NCBI GenBank assembly: GCA_013360445.1
Contig: JABWBP010000015.1
Span: forward strand, 26,710 to 90,709
Reading direction: 5' to 3'
DNA length: 64,000 bases
DNA from: Calditrichaceae bacterium
GTDB lineage: Bacteria > Calditrichota > Calditrichia > RBG-13-44-9 > J075
In this document: in pieces, positions 1-7,827 of the stretch
How positions within the stretch are numbered: position 1 is the first letter of the stretch
How the letters are laid out: the number at the start of each line of letters is the position of its first letter
Made by a program: the position numbers and the translations under genes
The notes under the pieces: model-generated
Databases searched by the model: none
Told to the model about the DNA's origin: nothing
Seen by the model: only the letters and a program-made list of their open reading frames with translations

Positions 1-1599
1 CAGGCAGGCCGCGGCGCTAAAGATATTTTCCGTCTCCCGCTTGAACAGCGGCAGCACCGCCCCGCCGCGGTTGTGGAAGCGGTCGTCTTCCCACTGCGCC
101 ACGCGCTCCGCGTAGTAGTTGGCAAAGCGCCCGCTATATTCCGCCTGCACGGTTTGGTTTTCCCATTGTTGGGCGGCAAAACGGCGCACCGGCTCTAACA
201 GCTTTACGCGCCCCTCCTGCACAAACACCAGGCAGCGGCGGCGCAGCTCCGCCAATGCTCTGGCGGGCGGCGCTTGGAAGATGCTTTCCAGGGCGGCTTC
301 CTCCGCGCCGCCTTTAAAGAGGGATAACAGGGAGAACAGGAGGCGGGCGGCGGGGTCCTGCAGGCGCTTAAAGGATAGATTGAGGGAAAAATCCACGCTG
401 GTAAGGCGCTCCGCCGGGCGGCCGGGTCTGGACAGCAGGCGGGTGCTCTCTTTTTGCCATTCCGCTAACAGGGCGGCGGCGCTCAGCCACTGCAACTGCG
501 GGGCGCAGAGGGCCACGGCCAGGGGCATGCCGTCCATTTCCTTCAGCAAGGTTTCCAGCGGTTTTTGGTCTGCTTCGCTTAAGCGGCAATTGCAGTCCCC
601 GGCAATTTTCAGGAACAGGGCGCGGGATTCCGGCCCGGTCATGGGGGTTATTTCCAGGGTGCGCTCCCCGTGCACCTGGCAGGTTTCCCGGCTGGTTACT
701 AAAAAGCGCGGGGCGGCGCTATAGCGCAGCAGGGTTTCCAGGAAGGCGCTTGCCCCGGCGGGGTCGCCGGCCAGGGTGGTCTCGAAATTATCCAGGATCA
801 GCAGCAGGCGGCGCTCCCGCAGGTATTGCGCTAATTGCCGGGGGGTTTTGATTTCTTTTTCATCCAGGCGGAAGCGGCGGATAAATTCACTCAGGAGGAT
901 TTCCGCGGATTGCACGGCTTCGCAGGGAATGATGTAAATGCCCTCGGGGTAGCTCCCGGCGGCCATTTGCCGGCGCGCCAGCTCGTTGGCCAGGGCGGTT
1001 TTCCCGATGCCCCCGGGGCCCACCAGGGTGAGCAGCCGGGCGGAAGGGGTTTTTGAGAGACGGAGCAGCTCTTTGAAGATCTCCCGGCGGGGGATGAAGA
1101 ATTCCCAGGGCACGTCGCTGAAGCGCTCGTCCTCGGGAAGGTCCAGCGCCTTCATGCGCATCTCGTAGTCGTTCAAAATGGCGCTGCGCACTTCCGCTTC
1201 CAGGCGCAGCAGCCGCCCCGCTTCCGGGATGGAGCGCCAGAAATATCCTTCTTTAAAATCGCCCACCTGTTGGGCGAACTTTTGCTGCTTTTTCTCTTTT
1301 TCGCCCTCCAGGTAAAATACCAGGATGGGTTTTTGCAAGCGCCGGGCGGTCTCGAACTCGAAGCGGGTGACGGAGAGTCCCGGCTCGAATTCGTAGCCGA
1401 ATTTAGCGCCTAAGAGCAGGAGGTAAATATCGCAGGAAGCGACGGCGCGGGCGCAGGCCTCTTTGGAGGGGAGGGACTGGGCGGGCATGGTTTCCTCCGC
1501 CAGCAGCGGGTGCAGGCCCAATTCCGCCAGGGCGTTTTTCACCGCCTGGCGCTCCGGGTGCAAATCTTCGATGGTGGAGCTGATAAAGACGGTGATCAT
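1..1599 (-). CDS. DUF4062 / NB-ARC STAND ATPase, C-terminus cut by window edge
   Basis: The frame is open without a stop from an ATG at 1599 to base 1, giving at least 533 residues; the C-terminus lies outside the window. Residues 1-100 match the DUF4062 pattern (MITVFISSTIEDLHPERQAV, then a conserved LLGAKFGYE). A P-loop GPGGIGKTAL lies near residue 194, a Walker B-like LLLILDNFE near 265, an LVTSRE motif near 298 and a GMPLA motif near 357. These follow the order of NB-ARC/AP-ATPases. The residues after 450 (FANYYAERVAQWEDDRF) resemble the start of a TPR or winged-helix sensor region. STAND ATPases of this build act as switches that oligomerise on ligand, and some serve in phage defence; a defence role here is inference. 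The next genes upstream on the same strand are vapBC. No nuclease or other effector domain is visible in the part present. Confidence 0.85.
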   Translation of the reverse strand, partial: MITVFISSTIEDLHPERQAVKNALAELGLHPLLAEETMPAQSLPSKEACARAVASCDIYLLLLGAKFGYEFEPGLSVTRFEFETARRLQKPILVFYLEGEKEKKQQKFAQQVGDFKEGYFWRSIPEAGRLLRLEAEVRSAILNDYEMRMKALDLPEDERFSDVPWEFFIPRREIFKELLRLSKTPSARLLTLVGPGGIGKTALANELARRQMAAGSYPEGIYIIPCEAVQSAEILLSEFIRRFRLDEKEIKTPRQLAQYLRERRLLLILDNFETTLAGDPAGASAFLETLLRYSAAPRFLVTSRETCQVHGERTLEITPMTGPESRALFLKIAGDCNCRLSEADQKPLETLLKEMDGMPLAVALCAPQLQWLSAAALLAEWQKESTRLLSRPGRPAERLTSVDFSLNLSFKRLQDPAARLLFSLLSLFKGGAEEAALESIFQAPPARALAELRRRCLVFVQEGRVKLLEPVRRFAAQQWENQTVQAEYSGRFANYYAERVAQWEDDRFHNRGGAVLPLFKRETENIFSAAACL

Positions 1600-1627
1600 G
1601 GGACGTTAGTCGTTTAGACCTCATTTA

Positions 1628-1719
1628 GACCTCAAAGATTTTGTGGCAAAGCCCCGAAGGGGCAAGCCATCTCTTATCCAGGAGCACTTCGTGCCGGGAA
1701 AAACTTTTGAGGTCTATTT
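1628..1719. repeat. 92-bp palindrome-ended direct repeat, copy 1
   Basis: The copy starts with GACCTCAAAGATTTTGTGGC and ends with AAACTTTTGAGGTCTATTT, so its ends are inverted repeats. Inside are two small hairpins, GCCCCGAAGGGGC and GGAGCACTTCGTGCC. It lies between the 3' end of vapC and the start of the STAND ATPase gene. The second copy is at 2449-2541 in the same orientation and differs at only a few positions. Confidence 0.9.
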
Positions 1720-2174
1720 CAATTATCTTCCCTTGTTGCATCTTCCGTAGAATGTTCGCCGCCTTCAAATTGGCGGGGCGAGTGCAACCGAATGGGGAGA
1801 CGTGCAGAAAAATTTTGAAAATCTTTGTCCGTGCTCAGGATGGGAAATTGATACCTTTCTGAAACAGCGCAAATCAGGAAATCCGTATTAGAGCCTTGCA
1901 CACCTTTCTTGCGACAGGTATTAAAAAACTCCGCTGCTCGCTCGTAATCGGCGCTAATAATCTCAAGGTCTTCAAAGGCTCGCAGGCGTTCCCTTAATAC
2001 CTGAAACTGCCTCTCTTCGCGAACGCCGGAAAGAATCTCCTGGCGGATGGGGCCGATGATTTTAGCGCGTAGTTCCCGAATCAATTCTTTCAACTCCAGC
2101 ACCTCCGGAATTTTCCCCGCTTCTTTCCGCCGGAGCGCCAGAGACCAGATGCTGGTATCGACGATCACGTTCAT
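1719..2174 (-). CDS. vapC: PIN-domain ribonuclease toxin, VapC type
   Basis: The 151-residue product begins MNVIVDTSIWSLALRR, the canonical PIN start with catalytic Asp6. Further acidic residues expected at the metal site are visible at Glu46, Asp98 (NTDFLI) and Asp116 (STDKDF). PIN toxins of VapBC modules cleave tRNA or rRNA when freed from the antitoxin. The start codon overlaps the stop of the antitoxin gene as ATGA, the usual translationally coupled arrangement. The stop codon falls at the edge of repeat copy 1. Confidence 0.88.
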   Translation of the reverse strand: MNVIVDTSIWSLALRRKEAGKIPEVLELKELIRELRAKIIGPIRQEILSGVREERQFQVLRERLRAFEDLEIISADYERAAEFFNTCRKKGVQGSNTDFLICAVSERYQFPILSTDKDFQNFSARLPIRLHSPRQFEGGEHSTEDATREDN

Positions 2175-2371
2175 TTCTTCCGCCGCTGCGCTTTATAATC
2201 ATAATCGCGATCATATTCGATCTGCCCGAACAGTTTCAGAATCTCGAGCTGCTTCCGGCGTTGAATATATTCGAGCAGCGCTTCCATGACCACGGCTTTC
2301 CTGGTAGTATGCCCTCCCAGGCGGCGCGCTTCCTCAATCAATTTGGTATCAATTGCTAAATTGGTAGCCAT
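2171..2371 (-). CDS. vapB: VapB-family antitoxin
   Basis: This is a 66-residue protein beginning MATNLAIDTKLIEEARRLGG, the pattern of the VapB antitoxin family (PF09957-like) with an N-terminal ribbon-helix-helix-type DNA-binding part and a charged C-terminal toxin-binding tail. The start at 2371 was preferred over an upstream in-frame start because AGAGGAGA lies just before it. It overlaps vapC by four bases. The protein should neutralise VapC and repress its own promoter in the space up to 2448; this is known for the family and not shown here. Confidence 0.85.
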   Translation of the reverse strand: MATNLAIDTKLIEEARRLGGHTTRKAVVMEALLEYIQRRKQLEILKLFGQIEYDRDYDYKAQRRKK

Positions 2372-2448
2372 TTTCTCCTCTGGATTAATTTCACCCAAAT
2401 AATAAGCATACCTGTGTGCAATATCAATAACCAAGAGCCAGAAATTCA

Positions 2449-2541
2449 GACCTCAAAGGTTTTGTGGCAAAGCCTCGAAGGGGCAAGCCATCTCTTATCC
2501 AGGGAGCACTTCGTGCCGGGAAAAACTTTTGAGGTCTATTT
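2449..2541. repeat. 92-bp palindrome-ended direct repeat, copy 2
   Basis: It is a near-identical copy of 1628-1719 in the same orientation, with GCCTCGAAGGGGC in place of GCCCCGAAGGGGC. Its last bases (CTATTT) contribute the TAG stop codon of the E1 dehydrogenase gene. The two copies bracket vapBC. A degenerate relative of the inner part (GTGGCGAAGCCCCGAAGGGG) occurs at about 52250-52280. Confidence 0.9.
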
Positions 2542-5055
2542 ATAAAACAGCGGATATTTCCCCGGGTTTACCTCGTGCATCAAATCGTACACCGTCTCGA
2601 AGATGGATTCCGCGTTGGGGTTGGAGAAGTAATCCCCGTCGGAGCCGTAGGGCGGGCGGTGGGCTTCCCCGGTGAGGGTGCGGGGTTCGGAATCTAACCA
2701 GCGGTAGCCGCCCTGCTTCTCGATCACTTCTTGCAGCATGTAGGCGGCGGCCCCCCCGGGCACGTCCTCATCCACGAATACGATGCGGTTGGTCTTTTGC
2801 AGGGATTTGCCGATCACCCCGGGAATATCGAAGGGCAGCAAGGTCTGCACGTCGATCACCTCCGCCTCGATGCCTACCTGGCGGAGCAGCTCCGCCGCTT
2901 CTAATACGATCCGGCAGCAGGAACCGTAGGTCACCACGGTCACGTCGCCGCCGGGGCGCAGGATTTCCGGCCTGCCTAAGGGCAGGGTGATTTCCCCGAT
3001 GTTATCCGGCAGCCGCTCCTTCAGGCGGTAGCCGTTGAGCACCTCTACGATAATGGCCGGTTCATCGGATTGCAGCAGGGTGTTGTAGAAAGCGGCCGCG
3101 CGGGTCATGTCCCGGGGCACTAACAGGTAGGTTCCCCGCACTAAATTGATAATGCCCGCCATCAGCGAGCCGGCGTGCCAGATGCCCTCTAAGCGGTGGC
3201 CGCGGGTGCGTACGATCACCGGGGCTTTTTGCCCGCCCTTGGTGCGCCACAAGAGGGTGGAAAGGTCGTCGGCGATGATTTGCAGGGCGTAGAGCAGGTA
3301 ATCGAGGTACTGGATTTCCGCAATGGGGCGCAGCCCGCGCATGGCCATCCCGATGGCCTGCCCGACAATGGTGCACTCCCGGATGCCGGTGTCCGAGACC
3401 CGCAGTTCCCCGTATTTCTCCTGCAACCCCTTGAAGCCCTGGTTCACGTCGCCCAATTTGCCCAGGTCCTCCCCAAAGGCGATCACCCGGGGATCCCGCG
3501 CCAAAATCGCATCGAAGCAGGCGTTCAGAATGTTGAATCCATATACTAAGGGGGAATTTTCCGAATAGACCGGTTTCACCTCTTTGACGTTGAGGGCGGA
3601 TTCCGCGCTGCGGCTGTGCATGTGGGAGTTGTGGCGGTCGTAATTTACCTCCGCCTGCTCCTTGCGCCAGCGGATCAGCTTGCGCCGCGCCGGGATTTCT
3701 TCGTTTCTAACGGTTAGCAGCGACCGTTGAATCGCAACCATAATATCCCGCCGGATGGGGTGCTGAATATGCTGCAAGCGCTGGATGATCTGCTGCAATC
3801 TCTCGGCCTGGGCGGAGCCGGCGGCCATCTCCGCAATCATTCCCGCGACCGCTTCCCGTTCCTGGCGGATCGGTTCCTGGAAGGCTTCCCAGGCCTGGTC
3901 GCGGATGCGCTCCACAACGTGCAGGTCTTCCGCTTCCATTTGATCCAGTTGCGCGGCGGCGGCAATCCCCTCGGCGATCATCCACTCGCGCATTTTGCGG
4001 ATGCAGTCGTGCTCGTGCTCCCACTGCAAGCGTTCCGGGGATTTGTAACGCTCGTGGCTGCCGGAAGTGGAATGCCCCTGGGGCTGGGTAATCTCGGTGA
4101 CGTGAATGATTGCGGGAACATGCTCCTTGCGGGCAATTTCCGCAGCGCGTTGGAAAGTATCCACCAGGGCGGGATAATCCCAGCCTTTGACGTTGTAGAT
4201 GTCGAATCCTTCCCGCGTTCCTTCATGCCGCTGTGCGGAAGCATCCCCCCGGGAAAACCCCTTCAGCAACTCGGAGAGATTGCCTTTGGTGATCTGGTAT
4301 TCATTGGGCACGGAGATGCCGTAATCGTCGTCCCAGATGGCCAGCACCGCGGGGGCCTTCAACACCCCGATGGCGTTCAGCGCCTCCCAAAACATTCCCT
4401 CGGCGCAGCTGGCGTTGCCGATGGTGCCGAAGGCGACCTCGCTGCCGTTGCGGGAAAATTGGGTGAACTGCTTTAATCCCTCCAATTCGCGGTACAATTT
4501 GGAAGCGTAGGCCAGGCCGACCAGGCGGGGCATTTGCGAGCCGGTGGGGGAAATGTCCGCGGAGGAGTTACAGATTTCCATCAGGTTTTTCCAGGAGCCG
4601 TCGGGGTTGAGGCTGCGGGTGGCGAAGTGGCAGTTCATGGCCCGCCCGCCGGTCGCCGGCTCCGCTTCCACGTCTGCGTGGGCGTAAAGCTGGGCGAAAA
4701 ATTCCGGGAGGGTATGCACGCCTAAGGCGAACATCAGGGTCTGGTCGCGGTAGTAGCCGGAGCGGAAATCCCCTTTTCGGAAGGCTTTGGCCATGGCCAC
4801 CTGGGGAACCTCTTTCCCGTCGCCGAAAATGCCGAACTTGGCTTTTCCGCCCATCACTTCTTTGCGGCCTAAGAGGCTGGCCTGGCGGCTGCGGAAGCAG
4901 AGGCGGTAATCCTCGAGGATCTGCCCGGCGGTGAGCTTAATATATTGCAATTGAACGGCGTCTTTTTTGCGCGCCCCGGTTTTGCCCGGCGTTTTGGGGG
5001 TGCGCTCCTGGGGTGTTTTCGCGGGTCCCGTTTTCTTCGTGCGTGCAGATTTCAT
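2536..5055 (-). CDS. Fused alpha/beta E1 component of a 2-oxoacid dehydrogenase
   Basis: The 839-residue product joins an E1-alpha domain (about 40-430) to an E1-beta domain (about 500-839), as in the single-chain 2-oxoisovalerate/pyruvate E1 of Bacteroidota-type bacteria. The thiamine diphosphate region reads TIGNASCAEG followed by WDDDYGISVPNEY. The beta part shows AFGEDLGKLGDV, IVRTRGHRLEGIWHAGS and VFVDEDVPGGAAAYM. E1 decarboxylates the 2-oxoacid and passes the acyl group to lipoyl-E2. The start at 5055 has AGGAG eight bases upstream; an earlier in-frame ATG at 5130 lacks a site. The N-terminal 30 residues are lysine-rich and probably disordered. No E2 or E3 gene is in the window. The Asn in GNAS sits where many E1 enzymes have the Mg-ligating Asp. 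Confidence 0.9.
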   Translation of the reverse strand: MKSARTKKTGPAKTPQERTPKTPGKTGARKKDAVQLQYIKLTAGQILEDYRLCFRSRQASLLGRKEVMGGKAKFGIFGDGKEVPQVAMAKAFRKGDFRSGYYRDQTLMFALGVHTLPEFFAQLYAHADVEAEPATGGRAMNCHFATRSLNPDGSWKNLMEICNSSADISPTGSQMPRLVGLAYASKLYRELEGLKQFTQFSRNGSEVAFGTIGNASCAEGMFWEALNAIGVLKAPAVLAIWDDDYGISVPNEYQITKGNLSELLKGFSRGDASAQRHEGTREGFDIYNVKGWDYPALVDTFQRAAEIARKEHVPAIIHVTEITQPQGHSTSGSHERYKSPERLQWEHEHDCIRKMREWMIAEGIAAAAQLDQMEAEDLHVVERIRDQAWEAFQEPIRQEREAVAGMIAEMAAGSAQAERLQQIIQRLQHIQHPIRRDIMVAIQRSLLTVRNEEIPARRKLIRWRKEQAEVNYDRHNSHMHSRSAESALNVKEVKPVYSENSPLVYGFNILNACFDAILARDPRVIAFGEDLGKLGDVNQGFKGLQEKYGELRVSDTGIRECTIVGQAIGMAMRGLRPIAEIQYLDYLLYALQIIADDLSTLLWRTKGGQKAPVIVRTRGHRLEGIWHAGSLMAGIINLVRGTYLLVPRDMTRAAAFYNTLLQSDEPAIIVEVLNGYRLKERLPDNIGEITLPLGRPEILRPGGDVTVVTYGSCCRIVLEAAELLRQVGIEAEVIDVQTLLPFDIPGVIGKSLQKTNRIVFVDEDVPGGAAAYMLQEVIEKQGGYRWLDSEPRTLTGEAHRPPYGSDGDYFSNPNAESIFETVYDLMHEVNPGKYPLFYK

Positions 5056-5547
5056 TCCAGGTCTCCTGTTCTTAAAGGCGGGGAAAAATTCCCTGCTATC
5101 CGGTTCCATTTTCTGTTCAAAATGCCACAAAATACATTTCCGCCGTTCGGAAGCAAGATTTAAAAATTTTCGCTGCCGGGCGCGGAACCTGCCGGTTCGC
5201 TGCTGATGGGAGAAAAAAAGGCTGCCAGGCTGTTAGCGAAGCGTCGAAAAACCGCACCAGGTCGCTGAAATGGTCATTTTCTACACAAACGCCCGGCAAG
5301 CGCGTTTTGTCACCATCCCCCCGGCTGCGCCTGCGTAAAAAAACATATTTTTCAGCAACGCTACTTCGCCGCCGCCGATTCCATACTATAATTTCAATAA
5401 AAACAGATCGATAAAAATCTGCTTCCGGCCGGTAAAGCAGGCCTCTCCTTGCGCTCGCAGGGGCGAATCGCGGTTCTTCTCCGGCAGGCGCCGCGTTGGC
5501 GCAGTGTTTGCCATAAGTCTAAATGTATTAAAAAAGGAGTGATTCAA
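5056..5547. other. Intergenic region with no supported gene
   Basis: This 490-bp gap separates the divergent E1 gene and a small membrane-protein gene and should hold both promoters. I see a short stem (GGCGC CGCGTT GGCGC type) near 5487-5502 and a weak CAGAT/ATCTG stem near 5405-5422. Short open frames here have neither a ribosome site nor recognisable protein features. Confidence 0.5.
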
Positions 5548-5823
5548 ATGATTCGTACTAACCGCCGCCGCGCCGATGCCAGCCACCTGGAAGTGGAACT
5601 GCTGGAAACCTCCCTCTACGCCGGGGGAAAAAACCATTACCATATTAGCAAACCTTTCCAGGTAAAAAGCGACCTCGCTCTCCTGGAACGCTACCTGGAA
5701 GAGGATGAACCTGTCGTCGAAGAATTGAAGATCAACAAAGGGTTGGTATGGCTGATCGTGATGTTTATTTCCGGGATACTCTGGGTATTGATCGGCTTCC
5801 TGTTGATCGAATTGCTTACTTGA
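5548..5823 (+). CDS. Small single-span membrane protein of unknown function
   Basis: The 91-residue product begins MIRTNRRRADASHLEVELLE and ends in one strongly hydrophobic helix (about 67-90, VWLIVMFISGILWVLIGFLL). AAAAGGAG lies eight to nine bases before the ATG, which is why this start was taken over an upstream one at 5449. The soluble part is charged and has no cysteine. I do not recognise the family. A strong hairpin follows immediately, so it is probably a monocistronic gene. Confidence 0.65.
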   Translation: MIRTNRRRADASHLEVELLETSLYAGGKNHYHISKPFQVKSDLALLERYLEEDEPVVEELKINKGLVWLIVMFISGILWVLIGFLLIELLT

Positions 5824-5872
5824 GCAGTTGAGGGAAATCTCTCCCTCGCGGGACGGTTTCCCTTAACTGCTC
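5822..5872 (+). terminator. Hairpin after the small membrane-protein gene
   Basis: GAGCAGTTGAGGGAAA (5822-5837) pairs with TTTCCCTTAACTGCTC (5857-5872) with a single G-U wobble across a 19-base loop. No T-run follows, so it may stabilise the mRNA 3' end or terminate on the other strand. The rest of the gap to 6123 shows no gene. Confidence 0.6.
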
Positions 5873-6123
5873 AGGTCAATCTCAGCCGCTTTCCGCATCG
5901 TTGCGGCCTCACTGCGCCGGTTCCCGGCAGTTCTCCGGCGCGATATGCCTCCCCGACCGTACTTCCCTTCCGAAAAATATCCTGCCGCTTCAACGCTTTC
6001 CATGCAGCATCGCCAGTCCCGAAATCCTGCCCGCGCCCGATTTACAAAATTCATGCGCTTTTTTATTTTAGTGCTTATATTAAACCCGTATGATGCAGGA
6101 TTTATATAGGAGGAAACAAATCC

Positions 6124-7011
6124 ATGAAATTCGATAGAATATTGCTCCCACTCGATTTTAGTGAATATTCCGAAAAATCCCTGGAATACGCCCTCAGCCT
6201 GGCGGAGACGTACGGCGCGAAGCTAACCCTGCTCCATGCCATTGTTTTGCATTACGAAGACGTGGAGGAAGAGGCGCACCTCAAACAGCTCGAAGAGTTG
6301 ATCAAACTCCAGGAGAAAAACAGTTACGAGCGGCTGAAACTCCAAAATCAGAAAGCCGGCCGGCGCGGCGTCTCCGTTACTACGAAGGTGATCCGGGGAG
6401 TATCGGCCGCGGATGCCATCCTGGAATTTATCGACGATCACCCGCACGACCTGGTCATTTTAGGAACCCACGGCCGCACCGGCGTGGAGAGATGGCTATA
6501 CGGCAGCGTGGCGGAAAAAGTGGTGCGCTATTCTCCCATCCCGGTGCTTACCATCCATAAATCCTGGGACAAACCTTTTATGATCCAAAAGGTGCTGGCC
6601 CCGGTCGATTTTTCCGAATACTCTAAAAAAGCGACTGAGGCGGCGCTCTCCCTGGGGCGCAAATTCAATGCCCGGGTAACTTTTCTGCACGTGGTGGAAC
6701 AAACCGTTCACCCGGCTTACTACGCCGCCACCATCGACTCTCTCTTTATCATCGATCCCCACCTGTTAGAACGTTCCATCCGGAATTTGAAAGAATTTAC
6801 CGGGGGAGAGGCGGCCGGCGCGGAGTACGTGATAAAAGAGGGGCGCGCCTTTAAAGAAATCGCGGATTTCGCCGAGGAACAGGCCTGCGACCTGATTTTG
6901 ATGTCCACCCGCGGCCTCACCGGCCTGGAACACTTGCTGATCGGCAGCACCACGGAACGGGTGGTGCGCAGCGCTACCTGCCCGGTATTGACCGTCGGAC
7001 GGGAAAAATAA
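6124..7011 (+). CDS. Tandem-domain universal stress protein
   Basis: The 295-residue product has two Usp folds (about 1-143 and 150-293). Each opens with an ILLPLDFSEYS- or VLAPVDFSEYS-type strand. Each ends with the nucleotide-binding loop: GTHGRTGVERWLYGSVAEKV, and STRGLTGLEHLLIGSTTERV in the second half. Both loops keep the G-2X-G-9X-G(S/T) pattern of ATP-binding Usp proteins. AGGAGG lies at 6108-6113. The cyclic-nucleotide-binding gene follows 25 bases later with its own ribosome site, so the two probably form an operon. The likely role is cytoplasmic stress or energy sensing; the partner is unknown. Confidence 0.92.
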   Translation: MKFDRILLPLDFSEYSEKSLEYALSLAETYGAKLTLLHAIVLHYEDVEEEAHLKQLEELIKLQEKNSYERLKLQNQKAGRRGVSVTTKVIRGVSAADAILEFIDDHPHDLVILGTHGRTGVERWLYGSVAEKVVRYSPIPVLTIHKSWDKPFMIQKVLAPVDFSEYSKKATEAALSLGRKFNARVTFLHVVEQTVHPAYYAATIDSLFIIDPHLLERSIRNLKEFTGGEAAGAEYVIKEGRAFKEIADFAEEQACDLILMSTRGLTGLEHLLIGSTTERVVRSATCPVLTVGREK

Positions 7012-7035
7012 TCTTGAAAACCGAAGGAGACCTGC

Positions 7036-7536
7036 ATGGAAAGAACCCTGGAATTATTGAAAGCACACCCGTTTTTTAAAAATTTTCTCGCCGAACATCT
7101 TGACAAACTGAAACAAATTTCCTCGGAAATCACCTTCCATCCCGGCCAGTATGTTTTCCGCGACGGGGAAGACGCTAACGCATTCTACCTGATCCTGCGC
7201 GGCATCATCTCCTTGGAGGTGTATGTGCCCAACCGCGGCCCGGTTACCCTGGGCCGGCTGGATTCCGGGGATGTATTGGGATGGTCCTGGCTCTACCCGC
7301 CCCACCGCTGGCATTTCGACGCCCGCGCTTTGGAAGATACCCACATGGTGGTGCTGAACGGCAAAATCCTGCGCCAGCAGATCGAAGACGACCACGAATT
7401 CGGCTTCCAGGTGATGAAAAAAATCTCCTTAGTGATGGAAGACCGCTTGCAGGCCACCCGCCGGAAATTAATGGAAGTGTATGATATTTACCCGGAACCC
7501 GACCACAGCCGCCCGAAGTGGCATGAGCTGATTTAG
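7036..7536 (+). CDS. Cyclic-nucleotide-binding (CRP-like) domain protein without DNA-binding domain
   Basis: The 166-residue product is a stand-alone cNMP-binding beta-roll: FHPGQYVFRDGEDANAFYLI, GIISLEVYV, then GDVLGWSWLYPPHRWHFDARA. The phosphate-binding segment is unlike canonical CRP (which has GE...R-A) and is tryptophan-rich, so the ligand may not be cAMP. No helix-turn-helix follows; the last 40 residues form a helix and a short tail. AAGGAG at 7024-7029 supports the start. Its position after the Usp gene suggests a shared stress-response role. It could instead bind a partner protein rather than a nucleotide. Confidence 0.85.
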   Translation: MERTLELLKAHPFFKNFLAEHLDKLKQISSEITFHPGQYVFRDGEDANAFYLILRGIISLEVYVPNRGPVTLGRLDSGDVLGWSWLYPPHRWHFDARALEDTHMVVLNGKILRQQIEDDHEFGFQVMKKISLVMEDRLQATRRKLMEVYDIYPEPDHSRPKWHELI

Positions 7537-7540
7537 CACG

Positions 7541-7700
7541 GCGCAGAGCGCATGGAGCGGAGAGCGGAGAGCGTGCAGCGGGGAACGTTCGAGAGAGAAT
7601 TTTGAAGATACGACCGGCGATTTTTGCTTTTACCCTTACGCTCCACGATTTCCGCGCTACGCTCCACGCGCCGCTCCCGTATTTCCCTGCATTCCCCACT
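7541..7700. repeat. Interrupted palindrome built on an AGCGGAG-type word
   Basis: The left side (7541-7590) repeats GAGCGGAGAGCGGAGAGCG-type words. The right side (7635-7695) carries the complementary CGCTCCACG/CGCTCCCG words. The rest of the gap up to the oxidoreductase gene shows no coding signal. Confidence 0.6.
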
Positions 7701-7827
7701 GTTGTTATCCCTCCTCCAAAACATGATGAAAATCATATTTTCGCCTGACCCTCATCAGCGTTTTTGCTGATTTCCGACTTTTATATTGCGCTCGTTCCCG
7801 ATGTTCGAAGATTCAAAAGGAAACGCC

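Noticed and set aside
119..724. Plus-strand frame of about 200 codons at the left edge
   Set aside because: It is antisense to the STAND ATPase, whose P-loop, Walker B and GMPLA motifs fix the minus-strand frame.
5863..6054. Small minus-strand frame upstream of the Usp gene
   Set aside because: Arg-rich, no ribosome site, no family resemblance and it overlaps the downstream half of a terminator hairpin.
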